Assembly (NCBI GenBank): GCA_020637795.1
Contig: JACKJT010000001.1
Span: 1,674,001 to 1,738,000, forward strand
Source of the DNA: Hoeflea sp.
GTDB lineage: Bacteria > Pseudomonadota > Alphaproteobacteria > Rhizobiales > Rhizobiaceae
Direction: 5' to 3'
Length of the DNA: 64,000 bases
The notes under the pieces are model-generated. The model had not been told where the DNA came from. It made no database searches and was given only the letters and a program-made list of their open reading frames with translations. How positions within the stretch are numbered: position 1 is the first letter of the stretch; each line of letters starts with the position of its first letter. Below are positions 35,396-44,633 of this stretch, piece by piece. The position numbers and the translations under genes are program-made.

Positions 35396-36838
35396 CTACG
35401 CGAAAAAGATCCCGTCCGAGATCGAAGGTGCGACACCCGCAACGTTTTCGGGAGAAGCTGAGAAGTCAGCCAAAACATGAGCGGTGCTTTTGTTCCCGCT
35501 GTCAAGTTCGCCGGTCCAATAGCTGATGCCACCGGCTTCTCCGTTTCGGCCCAGAACGTTTTGATAGAATTTTTCAACAACCCCGAGATTGGTCGTGGCA
35601 CCACTATAGAGGTTCTTGAATTCGGCTGAAGCTACAAAGCCACCTGCCGCCTGAATCAGGTTCATGCCCTTGTCCAGCTCGGCGATCCAGAACTTGAGCC
35701 CATCATTATCGGGAGTACGGTTGAATGCGGCCTTGTAAATTCGATAAGCCTGACCTGCGGTTCCGTCCGTATCAAAAGCCAGTGTTCCGTCGCTAAACAC
35801 CAATCTCTCTATGTTAACCAACGTGTCTGTGCCTTGGCCCGTAGCTGTGACTGTATTTCCGTTCTTCGAAATATTCACCTGCGAGCGAGCGACACCAAAG
35901 GTTGCGGAATCCAGACCTAAAAGTCCATCGATATTGTCGTTGCCGGACGTCAGGACAAAAATGTCATTGCCATTCGTCGGGCCTGAATTGTTCGCGCCAC
36001 CGGTTTCGGCATCGAGCTTTGTGTTGTTGTTTGATATGGTAACAGTGGTGGTCGTATTAACGTTTACACCGCGAAATTCTACGGTGTAATTGCCGTTGGC
36101 TAAGTCCATTTGATAGCCACCAGAATCCCAAGTTGCTGTTGTAAACGTTCCACTTGCACCGGTGGCAGTAACAGTTACGCCGCTCACACCCTCACCAATG
36201 TCATAGAAATCGTCATTATCCGTGTCGTTGATTACGACACCCACCAGTTTTTGCTGAGTGGTAAATGACGTTCCAATATGTTGTGTGATCGCGTTCGGTC
36301 CTGCTTGTGTAGCTGGATTGCTCTCGGCTACGACCCCGATTCCAATTTCCTTTTTCGCTCCGTCCATAATCGTAAGGCGATGACCGGGGGGGGACTGAAT
36401 TCCAGTTGCGGTATTGCCCCAGTCTATAAAGAATGCGGCGTGGGAATAGAGCGCATCTTCGCCGAACAGGAAAATGTTTTCGCCGATTGTTTGGAATTGA
36501 AACCCGGCTGCTTTCACACGGTCGCCAAGACTTGGTTCGCCAGGCAAATTGTGCGATTGCAGGTCGTTGGCAATCATGAGTTGGCTGTGCGTTGTCGCAG
36601 ACTGGGACAATTGATCGCTCCAAGCCAAAGGAGCAACCGGCGTTAATGCGCTAAACTGGTTGGCGAGTTCATTTAGATTGACGTTAAAGAACTTGATTGC
36701 ACTGGTAATGTTGGCGGTGGTGCCGGTCTGAGTGGCCGCATCCGCAACGAATCTTGCAAATTCACCCGCTGGATCGATGCGCGCTTGATTGATCAGCTCC
36801 AGCATTAACTGTTCATATGCATCTGGCTTAATAGTCAT
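35396..36838 (-). CDS. secreted CAP-domain protein with C-terminal DUF4214 repeats
   Basis: A 480-residue protein. Residues 1-190 form a CAP/SCP domain (LMLELINQARIDPAGEFARF, SQSATTHSQLMIANDLQSH, FQTIGENIF). A Cna-B-like beta domain (DTDNDDFYDIGEGVSGVTVTATG) follows, then about 150 residues of DUF4214 with two related units (AYRIYKAAFNRTPDNDGLKFWI and KFYQNVLGRNGEAGGISYW). It has no signal peptide and ends GVAPSISDGIFFA, fitting C-terminal type I secretion. GGGAGG lies 8 bases before the ATG at 36838. PrsD/PrsE-like exporter genes lie 19 kb away in the same island. Confidence 0.85.
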   Translation of the reverse strand: MTIKPDAYEQLMLELINQARIDPAGEFARFVADAATQTGTTANITSAIKFFNVNLNELANQFSALTPVAPLAWSDQLSQSATTHSQLMIANDLQSHNLPGEPSLGDRVKAAGFQFQTIGENIFLFGEDALYSHAAFFIDWGNTATGIQSPPGHRLTIMDGAKKEIGIGVVAESNPATQAGPNAITQHIGTSFTTQQKLVGVVINDTDNDDFYDIGEGVSGVTVTATGASGTFTTATWDSGGYQMDLANGNYTVEFRGVNVNTTTTVTISNNNTKLDAETGGANNSGPTNGNDIFVLTSGNDNIDGLLGLDSATFGVARSQVNISKNGNTVTATGQGTDTLVNIERLVFSDGTLAFDTDGTAGQAYRIYKAAFNRTPDNDGLKFWIAELDKGMNLIQAAGGFVASAEFKNLYSGATTNLGVVEKFYQNVLGRNGEAGGISYWTGELDSGNKSTAHVLADFSASPENVAGVAPSISDGIFFA

Positions 36839-37033
36839 CGTATTGACCTCCCATAACAACACTTACGGCTATAGACGGCTCAGTCCATCCCAGCCGCAAG
36901 GACCAACCTGCGAGCACGATCCGATTACGTTTGCGGTGGTTGAAAGAAGCAGAGTTTCTTTGGCCTACCATCGATTAATTCGACAGGACTAAATTATTAC
37001 ATACTCTCCAGCTTGATCCAGCATTGACCTATG

Positions 37034-37228
37034 TCAACTGGACACCGCATTTGGCGCCAAAAAAGTAGGCGGTCTCAAATTTGAAGTGCAACAGACTGGC
37101 TTGAGAATTTCAGTTTGGTAGGCTTCAAGAGGTGTCCTGATACCGAGCGCTTTTCGGGGTCGATTGTTGAGGCTGTCAACGATTTTGTCGAGGTCTTTTT
37201 GTGAGCAGATGCTCAGGTCGGAAATCAA
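37034..37228 (-). pseudogene. IS30-family transposase C-terminal fragment
   Basis: The minus-strand reading SQKDLDKIVDSLNNRPRKAL, then GIRTPLEAYQ, is the conserved C-terminal end of IS30 transposases. The catalytic part is missing, so this is a remnant. It abuts the 3' end of the damaged J-domain gene. Confidence 0.7.
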
Positions 37229-37868
37229 CAGTGTCTCGACACGGCCTTCCTTAGCGCTTCATCGATAAGCTGATTGGCTATCTTCATGCGGGTTGTTGCT
37301 GCTTCTCGCCATTCTGCGGATATGCGGTGGGATGGTTCTCGCGGGCGAAATTCCGACGTTTCATCTTAAGTTGAGCCGGCGTATCCGTGGACAGCAGTCG
37401 AATATCCTTGACAATTTCCTCCGGACTCAGCCGTTTGAAGACAGACGTGTCAATCCGAATTCTGGGCGGCTCTACCACCTTATCGATACCGGCTCTTTGT
37501 GGCCAGGCACTAATGCCCAAGCACCTCGTGGGCGGTGCAGCAAAGTGGTTGACACCATAGGCGGCGCAGGCTGCGGCGAGTTGCTCGCCTCTTCCCGAGT
37601 GATCCAGCCCGAAAACGGAACCGACAAAGCCTGAATTCAGACCGCGAACCGCACCCCAGGAGCCAGAGCATGGCGGTGGTGCGTCTGCATTTTGCTTCGC
37701 CAGACCGTCAAGAATTGCATTAAACGTGCTCAGAACCACAATCCTTGTCTCATCTTCGTTCAGACTCCGGCTGTTGTCCGAAAGCCAGTTTGGTTTCCTG
37801 AAGGTAGAGTGAGGAATTCTGGTTAATTCTTCGTAGATCGAAAGGCAGGTGGCTCTGAAGCAGAACAT
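37225..37868 (-). pseudogene. frameshifted J-domain (DnaJ-like) protein gene
   Basis: The open frame ends at 37284 with ARENHPTAYPQNGEK. Adding one G after codon CCC (near 37328) restores ARENHPDRISAEWREAATTR then MKIANQLIDEALRK, ending at 37225. This gives the HPD motif and last helix of a J-domain preceded by FKRLSPEEIVKDIRLLSTDT. J-domains stimulate Hsp70; here the C-terminal position suggests a DjlA-like or specialised adaptor. The single-base lesion beside HPD would destroy function. The N-terminal 120 residues are not recognised. Confidence 0.68.
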
Positions 37869-37964
37869 TTGACACTTGATTATGGCAGAGCCGACAGTGC
37901 TACGGGATTGTATTTCCCCCTATCCCCCAATCCGTGGCGATGACCTCCAAAGCTCGGCCAGTCA

Positions 37965-38360
37965 CTAATCGGATACCGACACTGGGATCATGACTGCCGT
38001 TTTATCCTGAAGCGAAGCGCCCAGCTTGTTCTCATGCGGATGTGAGAGGCCAAGAGCGTGCCCCGGTTCACGGATGAACGAGCTGTAGGCGTAATTGCCG
38101 GCTTGGGAGAGGCAAAATAACCTTTTGCGGCCCCAAACCATACGTCACCGGCATTGCTGATGCTTCCGGGACCATAAGCCCACGCTGTTGTTGGGGAGCT
38201 TGAGGATGCGATACGAATATCCGCATCTGCGCCGGCGATTTTTATAATTTTCAGGTCAATGACTTCCGCTCAGGTAGAGATTGCCTTTTCCGCGGTGCTG
38301 GCCTGTGCTCCGGTCAGCACCCGGTAGCCCTTTGCTGGCTCGCCCAGACCGTACCCGGGG
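37965..38360 (-). pseudogene. M10 (serralysin-type) metallopeptidase remnant
   Basis: The minus strand encodes, in pieces, YRVLTGAQASTAEKAIST, a TGA where Trp is expected (38270-38272), then AEVIDLKIIKIAGADADIRI, AWAYGPGSISNAGDVWFG, a frameshift, and YAYSSFIREPGHALGLSHPH. The last piece is the zinc motif HExxHxxGxxH with its first His changed to Arg (CGT at 38070-38072). Stop, frameshift and lost ligand together show a dead gene. Serralysins are classical type I secretion substrates. Confidence 0.78.
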
Positions 38361-38390
38361 CATAGCTTCCGGTTGATGATGTGAAACCAA

Positions 38391-38938
38391 ACGGGGTCTC
38401 TGAATTAAACCATTTTTATACATTAAGAAGAGGATCGATGAAACAATTACCGATGGCGATTTTTCTGAATGCGCACAGCCTTTATACAGCCACATTACTC
38501 ATTTATTGTTCCGTGGAAAATAAAAAATACAGAGAGTTAGATAGATTATATCTAAGCATCGCAATTTTATAGGATTGCATTATTTTTTTAAATTGATTTA
38601 TTATTCGTATTGAATTCATCAAAATTTGTATAATATAAATTGTAGAGCGATCCGTGTGGTGGGAACCCACGGCGATACAAAGCATGTCTCGCTCCCCTGC
38701 CCCGGTTTGGTGAGGCTCTTGCTCCCCTCTTACCGCACCATGATGGTCGAAGCCCTGGCTTGAGCCGGCGAGGTAGAGCTAGATCTAATACTTGACATCG
38801 CTTTCAATTCCGCCGGATCATGACGTGAGGATATCTGGAAAAGGGCGCCACTCGATCAGGGCGACGGACATGACCGAATCAACCTACATCATTGCAATTC
38901 ATGCTGGTCATATGAACCTGACGCTGAGGATATAGCCC
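38391..38938. other. 548-base AT-rich non-coding stretch
   Basis: No convincing gene. Bases 38400-38640 are strikingly AT-rich. A short stem CCGTG...CACGG with loop around TGGTGGGAACC lies at 38651-38671. The right end holds the presumed promoter and GAGG ribosome-binding site of the M10-DUF4214 gene. Confidence 0.5.
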
Positions 38939-39304
38939 GTGGTCGATTATGTCATTGAACAATACAAATGGGGAAGTGCAGCACTTGGGACATCTGGTGG
39001 TATTGTCAACTGGAGTTTCGCCGCTGTCAGCAAGCCGTCGGGTTATCAATTTGATAAGTTTATCACGGAAGCGCCCTTTCAGGCTCTTGTGCGGGAGGCA
39101 TTTGATGCGTGGGAAGCGATTGCCAACATTGATTTCGTCGAGGTAGTAGATAGCACAGCGGTTTCGTTCAGGCTTGGCTGGGACGTTATTGATGGGGTCA
39201 GCAATCAAGTCGGCGAGGCAAATACCGCCTAGAGTTTTCAGCCGGGAGACACGCGTTTCTCTTTGAGTACTGCCGAGATTCGATTTGACCTGGCCGAGAC
39301 TTGG

Positions 39305-40637
39305 GAGAGTGTCCGATTTTCTGTGTATCCGTGATCTGGTTCATGCTTCCTGAGAGGAGCAATGACGATGACGATTTCCAAGGAACTGCTGGACGAACTT
39401 CTGAAGGGCTGCGAGCGGCCTGAAGACCTTCTCGGCGATGCCGGGCTGATGAAAGAACTCAAGATCAAGCTGATGGAGCGGATGTTGGGTGCCGAGTTGA
39501 CGGCACATCTGGGCTATGAGGAGGGCAAGGATGCGCCACCTGGTCAGTCCAACAGGCGCAACGGCACAGCCGGCAAACGCCTGAAGGGCCAGGATGGCGA
39601 GCTGCCGATTTCAGTACCCCGAGACCGGGATGGCAGTTTCCAGCCGGAGTTGGTCAAGAAAGGTCAGACCCGGATCGATGGCATGGATGACAAGATCATC
39701 GGCCTCTATGCCGCAGGTTTAACCGTTCGCGACATCCGCGCCCATCTTGAAGATGTCTACGGCCTTCAAGTTTCGCCGGACCTGATCAGCCGGGTCACCG
39801 ACGCTGTTCTGGATGAGGTTCGTGAATGGCAAGGCCGGGCGCTGGAGCGGATGTATCCCATCGTCATTTTCGACGCCCTGCGAGTGAAGATCAGGGACGC
39901 CGACAGCCGCATGGTCAAGAACAAGGCGGTCTACGTGGCGCTGGGCGTCACGCGGGACGGCGTCCGCGAGGTTCTTGGCCTCTGGATCGCCGAGAATGAA
40001 GGGGCCAAGTTCTGGCTCTCGGTGATGAACGAGTTGAAGAACCGTGGCGTCCAGGACATCCTGATTGCCGTCGTGGACGGGCTCAAGGGCTTTCCCGAGG
40101 CGATCACCGCTGCCTTTCCGGAAGCCTCGGTCCAGACCTGCATCGTGCATCTGGTGCGCCATTCCCTGAACTTCTGCAGCTGGAAAGACCGCAAGATCGT
40201 GGCTGCCGATCTGCGCCGGATTTACGGTGCCGCTACCGCCGATCAGGCCGCCGATGAACTGGATGCGTTCGAGGAAAAATGGGCCGGAAAATACGCTTCC
40301 ATCGCCCCGGCCTGGCGGCGGGCATGGCAGGAGGTGATCCCGTTCTTTGCCTTCGATCCGGCTATCCGCAAAATCATATACACAACGAACGCCGTGGAAA
40401 GCCTGAACCGGGTCATCCGCAAATCCATCAAGACGCGTGGCTCGTTTCCGACCGAGGAGGCCGCGACCAAGCTGATCTATCTCGCCATCCGCAACTTCGA
40501 GAAAGGCGGCCGCAATGTCCGAGAATGGTTTGCAGCCAGAAACCAGTTTGCTATCATGTTCGGCGAGCGCTTCAACGCGTGACCGTATCTGAAACCCGCA
40601 TGGGCCAGGCCAGATACACAGAGTTCATGACACTCCC
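39305..40637 (+). mobile_element. IS256-family element, copy 1 (1333 bp)
   Basis: Ends are imperfect inverted repeats (GAGAGTGTCCGATTTTCTG left; GGGAGTGTCATGAACTCTG inverted right) sharing CTGTGTATC further in. The 8-bp target duplication AGACTTGG is intact at 39297-39304 and 40638-40645. It interrupts the M10-DUF4214 gene. Confidence 0.96.
39362..40582 (+). CDS. IS256-family transposase, copy 1
   Basis: A 406-residue mutator-type DDE transposase. Candidate catalytic residues are the Asp in IVIFDALRVKIRD, the Asp in IAVVDGLKGFPEAI and the Glu in NAVESLNRVIRKSIKTRG. The CxxH-type motif TCIVHLVRHS is present. The protein is identical to the other two copies in this window, so it is probably active and recently mobile. 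Confidence 0.96.
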   Translation: MTMTISKELLDELLKGCERPEDLLGDAGLMKELKIKLMERMLGAELTAHLGYEEGKDAPPGQSNRRNGTAGKRLKGQDGELPISVPRDRDGSFQPELVKKGQTRIDGMDDKIIGLYAAGLTVRDIRAHLEDVYGLQVSPDLISRVTDAVLDEVREWQGRALERMYPIVIFDALRVKIRDADSRMVKNKAVYVALGVTRDGVREVLGLWIAENEGAKFWLSVMNELKNRGVQDILIAVVDGLKGFPEAITAAFPEASVQTCIVHLVRHSLNFCSWKDRKIVAADLRRIYGAATADQAADELDAFEEKWAGKYASIAPAWRRAWQEVIPFFAFDPAIRKIIYTTNAVESLNRVIRKSIKTRGSFPTEEAATKLIYLAIRNFEKGGRNVREWFAARNQFAIMFGERFNA

Positions 40638-41437
40638 AGACTTGGTCGACTTCAAGCACCAATATTGCCAATAACGAGACGAACTTTTTCTCCGTCGCTT
40701 TGCATGAGATTGGTCATGCCATCGGGCTCAACCACACAGACAATGCCGCGACGATCATGTTCCCAACCCTGACGACTCAAAATGCTTTGGCGACGGGTGA
40801 TATCACCGGTGCACAGTTGATCTATGGAGCCAAGACCCAAATTACATCCGCAGCGACAAACAGCAACGACACGTTCTCACTGACGGCCGGGAATGATACT
40901 GTCGACGGGCTTCTGGGTTTGGATTCCGCCTTATTTGGAGTGGCCCGATCTCAGATCAACATAACGAAGTCGGGAAACACAATCACCGCGACAGGACATG
41001 GAATCGATACGCTGGTCAATATCGAGCGATTGGTGTTTACCGACGGGACGCTGGCTTTCGATACGGATGGAACGGCGGGACAAGCTTACCGCATTTACAA
41101 AGCCGCATTTAATCGCACGCCGGACAATGACGGCTTGAAATTTTGGATTGGCCAACTGGACGGTGGATTGGGCCTATTTGAAGCGGCCAGCGGCTTTGTA
41201 TCTTCCGCTGAATTTCAGAACGTCTATAGTGGCGCCTCAACCAATAAAGGGATCGTTCAGAAGTTCTATCAGAATGTTTTAGGGCGCGACGGTGAAGCCG
41301 GGGGAATTGCATTCTGGACTGGTGAGTTGGATAAGGGCACCAAGACCACTGCCGAGGTTTTAGCTGATTTTTCCGCTCAACCGGAAAACATCGCTGGCGT
41401 TGCACCGTTGATCTCGGACGGCATTTTCTTCACTTAA

Positions 41438-42062
41438 CCGCTATTGTGCAGTATGCCGAAAGGGCGTCTGGACAAGCGTCCATCTCGGGCGTTCGGTTTT
41501 AATACATCCGGGACAGTCCCTGCTTGTCGGACCCTCCGGCCGGTCGTTGCGGAATCTGGTGAGACAACCGGGAGCCTTGATACCTCCCCGCTTCGCTTAG
41601 TTGGAGATTCTCATGTCCGGCTTGTGCGATATGCAGGGCGCCGATGAATTACGGTCTACCGGTCATAGTCGGTCTCCTTGCGGCGTCGCTCGTTGCAAAA
41701 CCACTGTAGAGACCTGAGGTCCGTCTACCATCGCTTGCTACGCTGGATGAGGGTTATGTAGGAGGCCACAACCAATCAAGAGCGTTGACGGCAGCTTTCG
41801 CGACGCTGGCCTGAATGATCCCCGTTCTCGACCGTTGCGTATGGCCGCGTTGAGATCATCGCATGGCAAGAGAAACACAACCGTACGGACTGTATTCTTT
41901 ACTGGGTAACGTCACGATGAATTTGCCACAAAAATGGTTCTGGAAAAAAGGCTCGCATAAGGTCAGATTGAAAAGCCCAAGGCTCTCCTGGAAAACTGGA
42001 GGGAGTTAGGGCCTCAATTCACTCTCAAGCGAGAATCAGCCCCAATTCGTGAAAGTAATAAA
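41438..42062. other. 625-base gap between M10-DUF4214 and acyltransferase genes
   Basis: No convincing gene, repeat or RNA recognised. Composition shifts from GC-rich to AT-rich near 41900, just before the acyltransferase. Confidence 0.45.
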
Positions 42063-43142
42063 ATGCAATCCAAGAATGTTAGCTATATTCCGAGACTTGA
42101 TCATTTAAGATTCTTTGCAGCAACAATTGTATTTTATTTTCACATGTCACATTATTTTTGGATTGGCTGGAAAGCATCTAGTAAATATCCATGGGCAGGG
42201 ATTATTACAGAGGGTCATACGGGTGTAGGTCTATTTTTTACATTATCAGGATTCCTGTTTATGATAATTGCGATGGGAGCTGATACAATAAATTACAAAA
42301 TATTTATGATAAACAGAATTTTAAGAATATTTCCTCTATTTATATTTATATTTATTATTTCGATATCAATGGGAAGGGAATTATTTTCCGGCTCAGACAT
42401 TTTTTACGTTTTTTTCTCAAATATAGGAAAAGCGCCCACATCAAACTATTTTATCACTGGAGCCGCATGGACAATATCCATTGAATTTACGTTCTATGCT
42501 GTATTTCCTTTTCTCGCTATGTTCGCTAAAACCCGAGGTCTTAAATATATTTTTGGCCTTATCGGCCTAATTCTTGTATTCAAGCTGGCCGCTTATTGGG
42601 AGGTAAATGAATCTATTCACATGTACTACTCAACACTTCTTGGGCGCTTTGATCAATTTCTGATTGGCATGGTATTTGCTATTTTGCATCAAAGGTATAA
42701 GAGCCGGCTCCAGAAAATGAACATTTTGGCTGTGATGGGTGCTGTAGTTCTCGTGCTTTCCAGTAGCGCCGTCCAATCCGCGTTCTATCCACTGTGGCAT
42801 CCTGACCTGAAGCATCCGATGTGGATTATCTGGTCACTGCAGGAAGCGACGGTCTGGGGCGTGTTCATCCTGGTATGGATTAATTCAAAATTTACAATTC
42901 CAAAACCGTTGGATCGTTTGATGCTTCGTGGCGGAGAGATCAGTTTCTCCATTTATCTGCTTCACGCTGTGGTTATTTCCCTCGTTCACAAGGCAGTGGG
43001 AAGCATACAAGTGACAGGAAGGGTCGAGTTCGATCTTATGCTAGTCGGAACAGCTGTTTATGCGTTGGTTTGGATGATCGCCTCCTTTAGCTATGAAACG
43101 ATCGAAAAACCGTTCCTGAGCTTGCGGCAAAGATACATTTGA
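42063..43142 (+). CDS. acyltransferase 3 family membrane protein (OafA/ExoZ-like)
   Basis: A 359-residue protein with about ten membrane helices. The family start YIPRLDHLRFFAATIVFYFH (RxxR/H motif region) and FFTLSGFLFMI are present. These enzymes add acetyl or other acyl groups to exported polysaccharides. The first two thirds use strongly AT-rich codons, unlike chromosomal neighbours, which suggests acquisition from a low-GC source. A long perfect hairpin follows the stop. Confidence 0.88.
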   Translation: MQSKNVSYIPRLDHLRFFAATIVFYFHMSHYFWIGWKASSKYPWAGIITEGHTGVGLFFTLSGFLFMIIAMGADTINYKIFMINRILRIFPLFIFIFIISISMGRELFSGSDIFYVFFSNIGKAPTSNYFITGAAWTISIEFTFYAVFPFLAMFAKTRGLKYIFGLIGLILVFKLAAYWEVNESIHMYYSTLLGRFDQFLIGMVFAILHQRYKSRLQKMNILAVMGAVVLVLSSSAVQSAFYPLWHPDLKHPMWIIWSLQEATVWGVFILVWINSKFTIPKPLDRLMLRGGEISFSIYLLHAVVISLVHKAVGSIQVTGRVEFDLMLVGTAVYALVWMIASFSYETIEKPFLSLRQRYI

Positions 43143-43163
43143 TGTCGAACTTCCGCAGCCTGA

Positions 43164-43199
43164 ACCGCCTCCGCATCAAGGTGTTGATGCGGAGGCGGT
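43164..43199. terminator. perfect 16-bp hairpin after the acyltransferase gene
   Basis: ACCGCCTCCGCATCAA and its exact complement flank the 4-base loop GGTG, 21 bases after the stop. There is no T-run, so it may be a factor-dependent terminator, an mRNA-stabilising hairpin or a mobile-element relic. Confidence 0.65.
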
Positions 43200-43448
43200 G
43201 GTTGTGTCGCAAGACGGTCCGTCTTCGCCCTGAGCTGGCTCGCCCTACACTGGTCTTCCGAGGGTTGCCCGGGCCGGCCGAGCCGACCCCTCAACACAGG
43301 GGGCCGAGCCGTGGCAGATTATTGAGAAGCATTTGTCGGAATCGACGGGTGCCCGTGACTAATCGCTCAACATGATCTCGATCTGCTTCGTCAGCCGATC
43401 CCGCCGGTCGGTTGCAGACCTGGGCCGTGAAGGTCCAAACACACATCC

Positions 43449-44630
43449 CTACGCGTAGAATATTCCGTCCGCGATACCGGGTGCCACGCCGGTTACGTTT
43501 TCAGGGCTTTCGGAAAAACCAACCAGGATCTGAGCGATCGATTGCCTGCCGGAATCGACTTCGCCGACCCAGTAAGCAATGCCTGCGCTTTCGCCATCGC
43601 GTCCAAATACGTTTTGGTAGAGTCTCGCTACGATTTCCAAGCCTGACGGATTGGTGCCATAGACGGATTTGAATTCCGCTGAACCGATGAACCCAGTCGA
43701 GACTTGGAGTAGGGCAACTGCTCCATCCATTTCGCCGATCCAGTAACTCAAGCCGTCATTGTCGGGTGTCCGTGCAAAGGCGGCTTTGTAGATACGGTAG
43801 GCTTGTCCAGCGATACCCTCGTCATCCAACGCCAATGTTCCATCGCTAAACGCTAGCCGTTCTACGTTTGTGATCGTCTTGCCATCGATGGTTATAGAAT
43901 TGGACGCGATGTTAATATTCGTGATCGAATGGTCAGCTCTGTTGCCTGCAACCGTTACCGTGTCCTTGCCATCGCCACGGTTGAGGGCGCTGCCTGAAAT
44001 GGAACTGATATTGACAGTTGTATTGCCTTGCTGAGTTCCGGGGTTTGTCGGACTGTCGGTTGATCCGGATTTCGGAAAAATCTTGAAGTCATAATTGGCT
44101 TCAACGGGGACGTTGTTCTTAGCGTCTATCTCCGCTGTGGTTCCACGCCCCTCAAGCCCAAAGAACCTAAAAACCACCGGTTCACCAGTCAAATACCATA
44201 CAGCTTCAGCACTTGGAAATTCATTGTCTGACCAAGTAGTTTCGCTCCAATCTATGTCTAATCCCGTCTCGCGATTAATTCCGCCGCCTTTAACGAAGCT
44301 AAGGATGCCTTCTGCGCCATTTTCTACATAGCTTCGATCAGGGGTGGGACGAAAGTCAGGCTCAAGAGGCCCTGGGTTGTCGCTGATTTCGTAATGTTCG
44401 GTATGCACACCCCCATACCAAGTACCGACCACCGCTCCCTCAACTTTGGATACGCCGCTGATCGGTATGGCACCAAGGATACTCACAAAATTCCCTACAG
44501 AATCCGCATCAAAAGAAATCTTAATGGACTCCAAATTGTAGGGTGTAAATGTATAGTAATCTCCAACATCATCTGTGAAGCTAGGGGTGACGTTCCAACC
44601 GACCGGGCCAAAATCTAGATCGTGTCCCAC
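43449..44630 (-). CDS. DUF4214-tailed exported protein, probably N-terminally truncated
   Basis: A 393-residue frame. The first 200 residues are an unrecognised acidic beta-rich region, followed by an RTX-like linker (GSALNRGDGKDTVTVAGN) and the DUF4214 tail (AYRIYKAAFARTPDNDGLSYWI, LYQNVFGRDGESAGIAYWVG) ending GIADGIFYA. The tail matches those of the CAP and M10 proteins. The GTG at 44630 has no ribosome-binding site and the frame runs straight into the end of an IS256-type remnant, so the original N-terminus was probably removed by that insertion. Confidence 0.7.
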   Translation of the reverse strand: MGHDLDFGPVGWNVTPSFTDDVGDYYTFTPYNLESIKISFDADSVGNFVSILGAIPISGVSKVEGAVVGTWYGGVHTEHYEISDNPGPLEPDFRPTPDRSYVENGAEGILSFVKGGGINRETGLDIDWSETTWSDNEFPSAEAVWYLTGEPVVFRFFGLEGRGTTAEIDAKNNVPVEANYDFKIFPKSGSTDSPTNPGTQQGNTTVNISSISGSALNRGDGKDTVTVAGNRADHSITNINIASNSITIDGKTITNVERLAFSDGTLALDDEGIAGQAYRIYKAAFARTPDNDGLSYWIGEMDGAVALLQVSTGFIGSAEFKSVYGTNPSGLEIVARLYQNVFGRDGESAGIAYWVGEVDSGRQSIAQILVGFSESPENVTGVAPGIADGIFYA

Positions 44631-44633
44631 GGC

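Larger units (their letters stand above)
38939..41437 (+). pseudogene. M10-type metallopeptidase with DUF4214 tail, broken by stop codon and IS
   Basis: The N-terminal part (GTG at 38939) reads DYVIEQYKWGSAALGTSGGI, then AFDAWEAIANIDFVEVV, up to an in-frame TAG at 39230-39232. The frame continues FQPGDTRFSLSTAEIRFDLA to 39304, where a 1333-bp IS is inserted. After the IS it resumes seamlessly (WSTSSTNIANNETNFFSVAL) with the intact zinc motif HEIGHAIGLNH and a DUF4214 tail ending ISDGIFFT. Without the two lesions it would encode about 380 residues. The second half alone (40700-41437) is open but lacks the N-terminus. Confidence 0.85.

Noticed and set aside
38503..38685. 60-codon minus-strand frame in the AT-rich stretch
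   Set aside because: Composition alone makes stop-poor stretches possible; no motif or ribosome-binding site.
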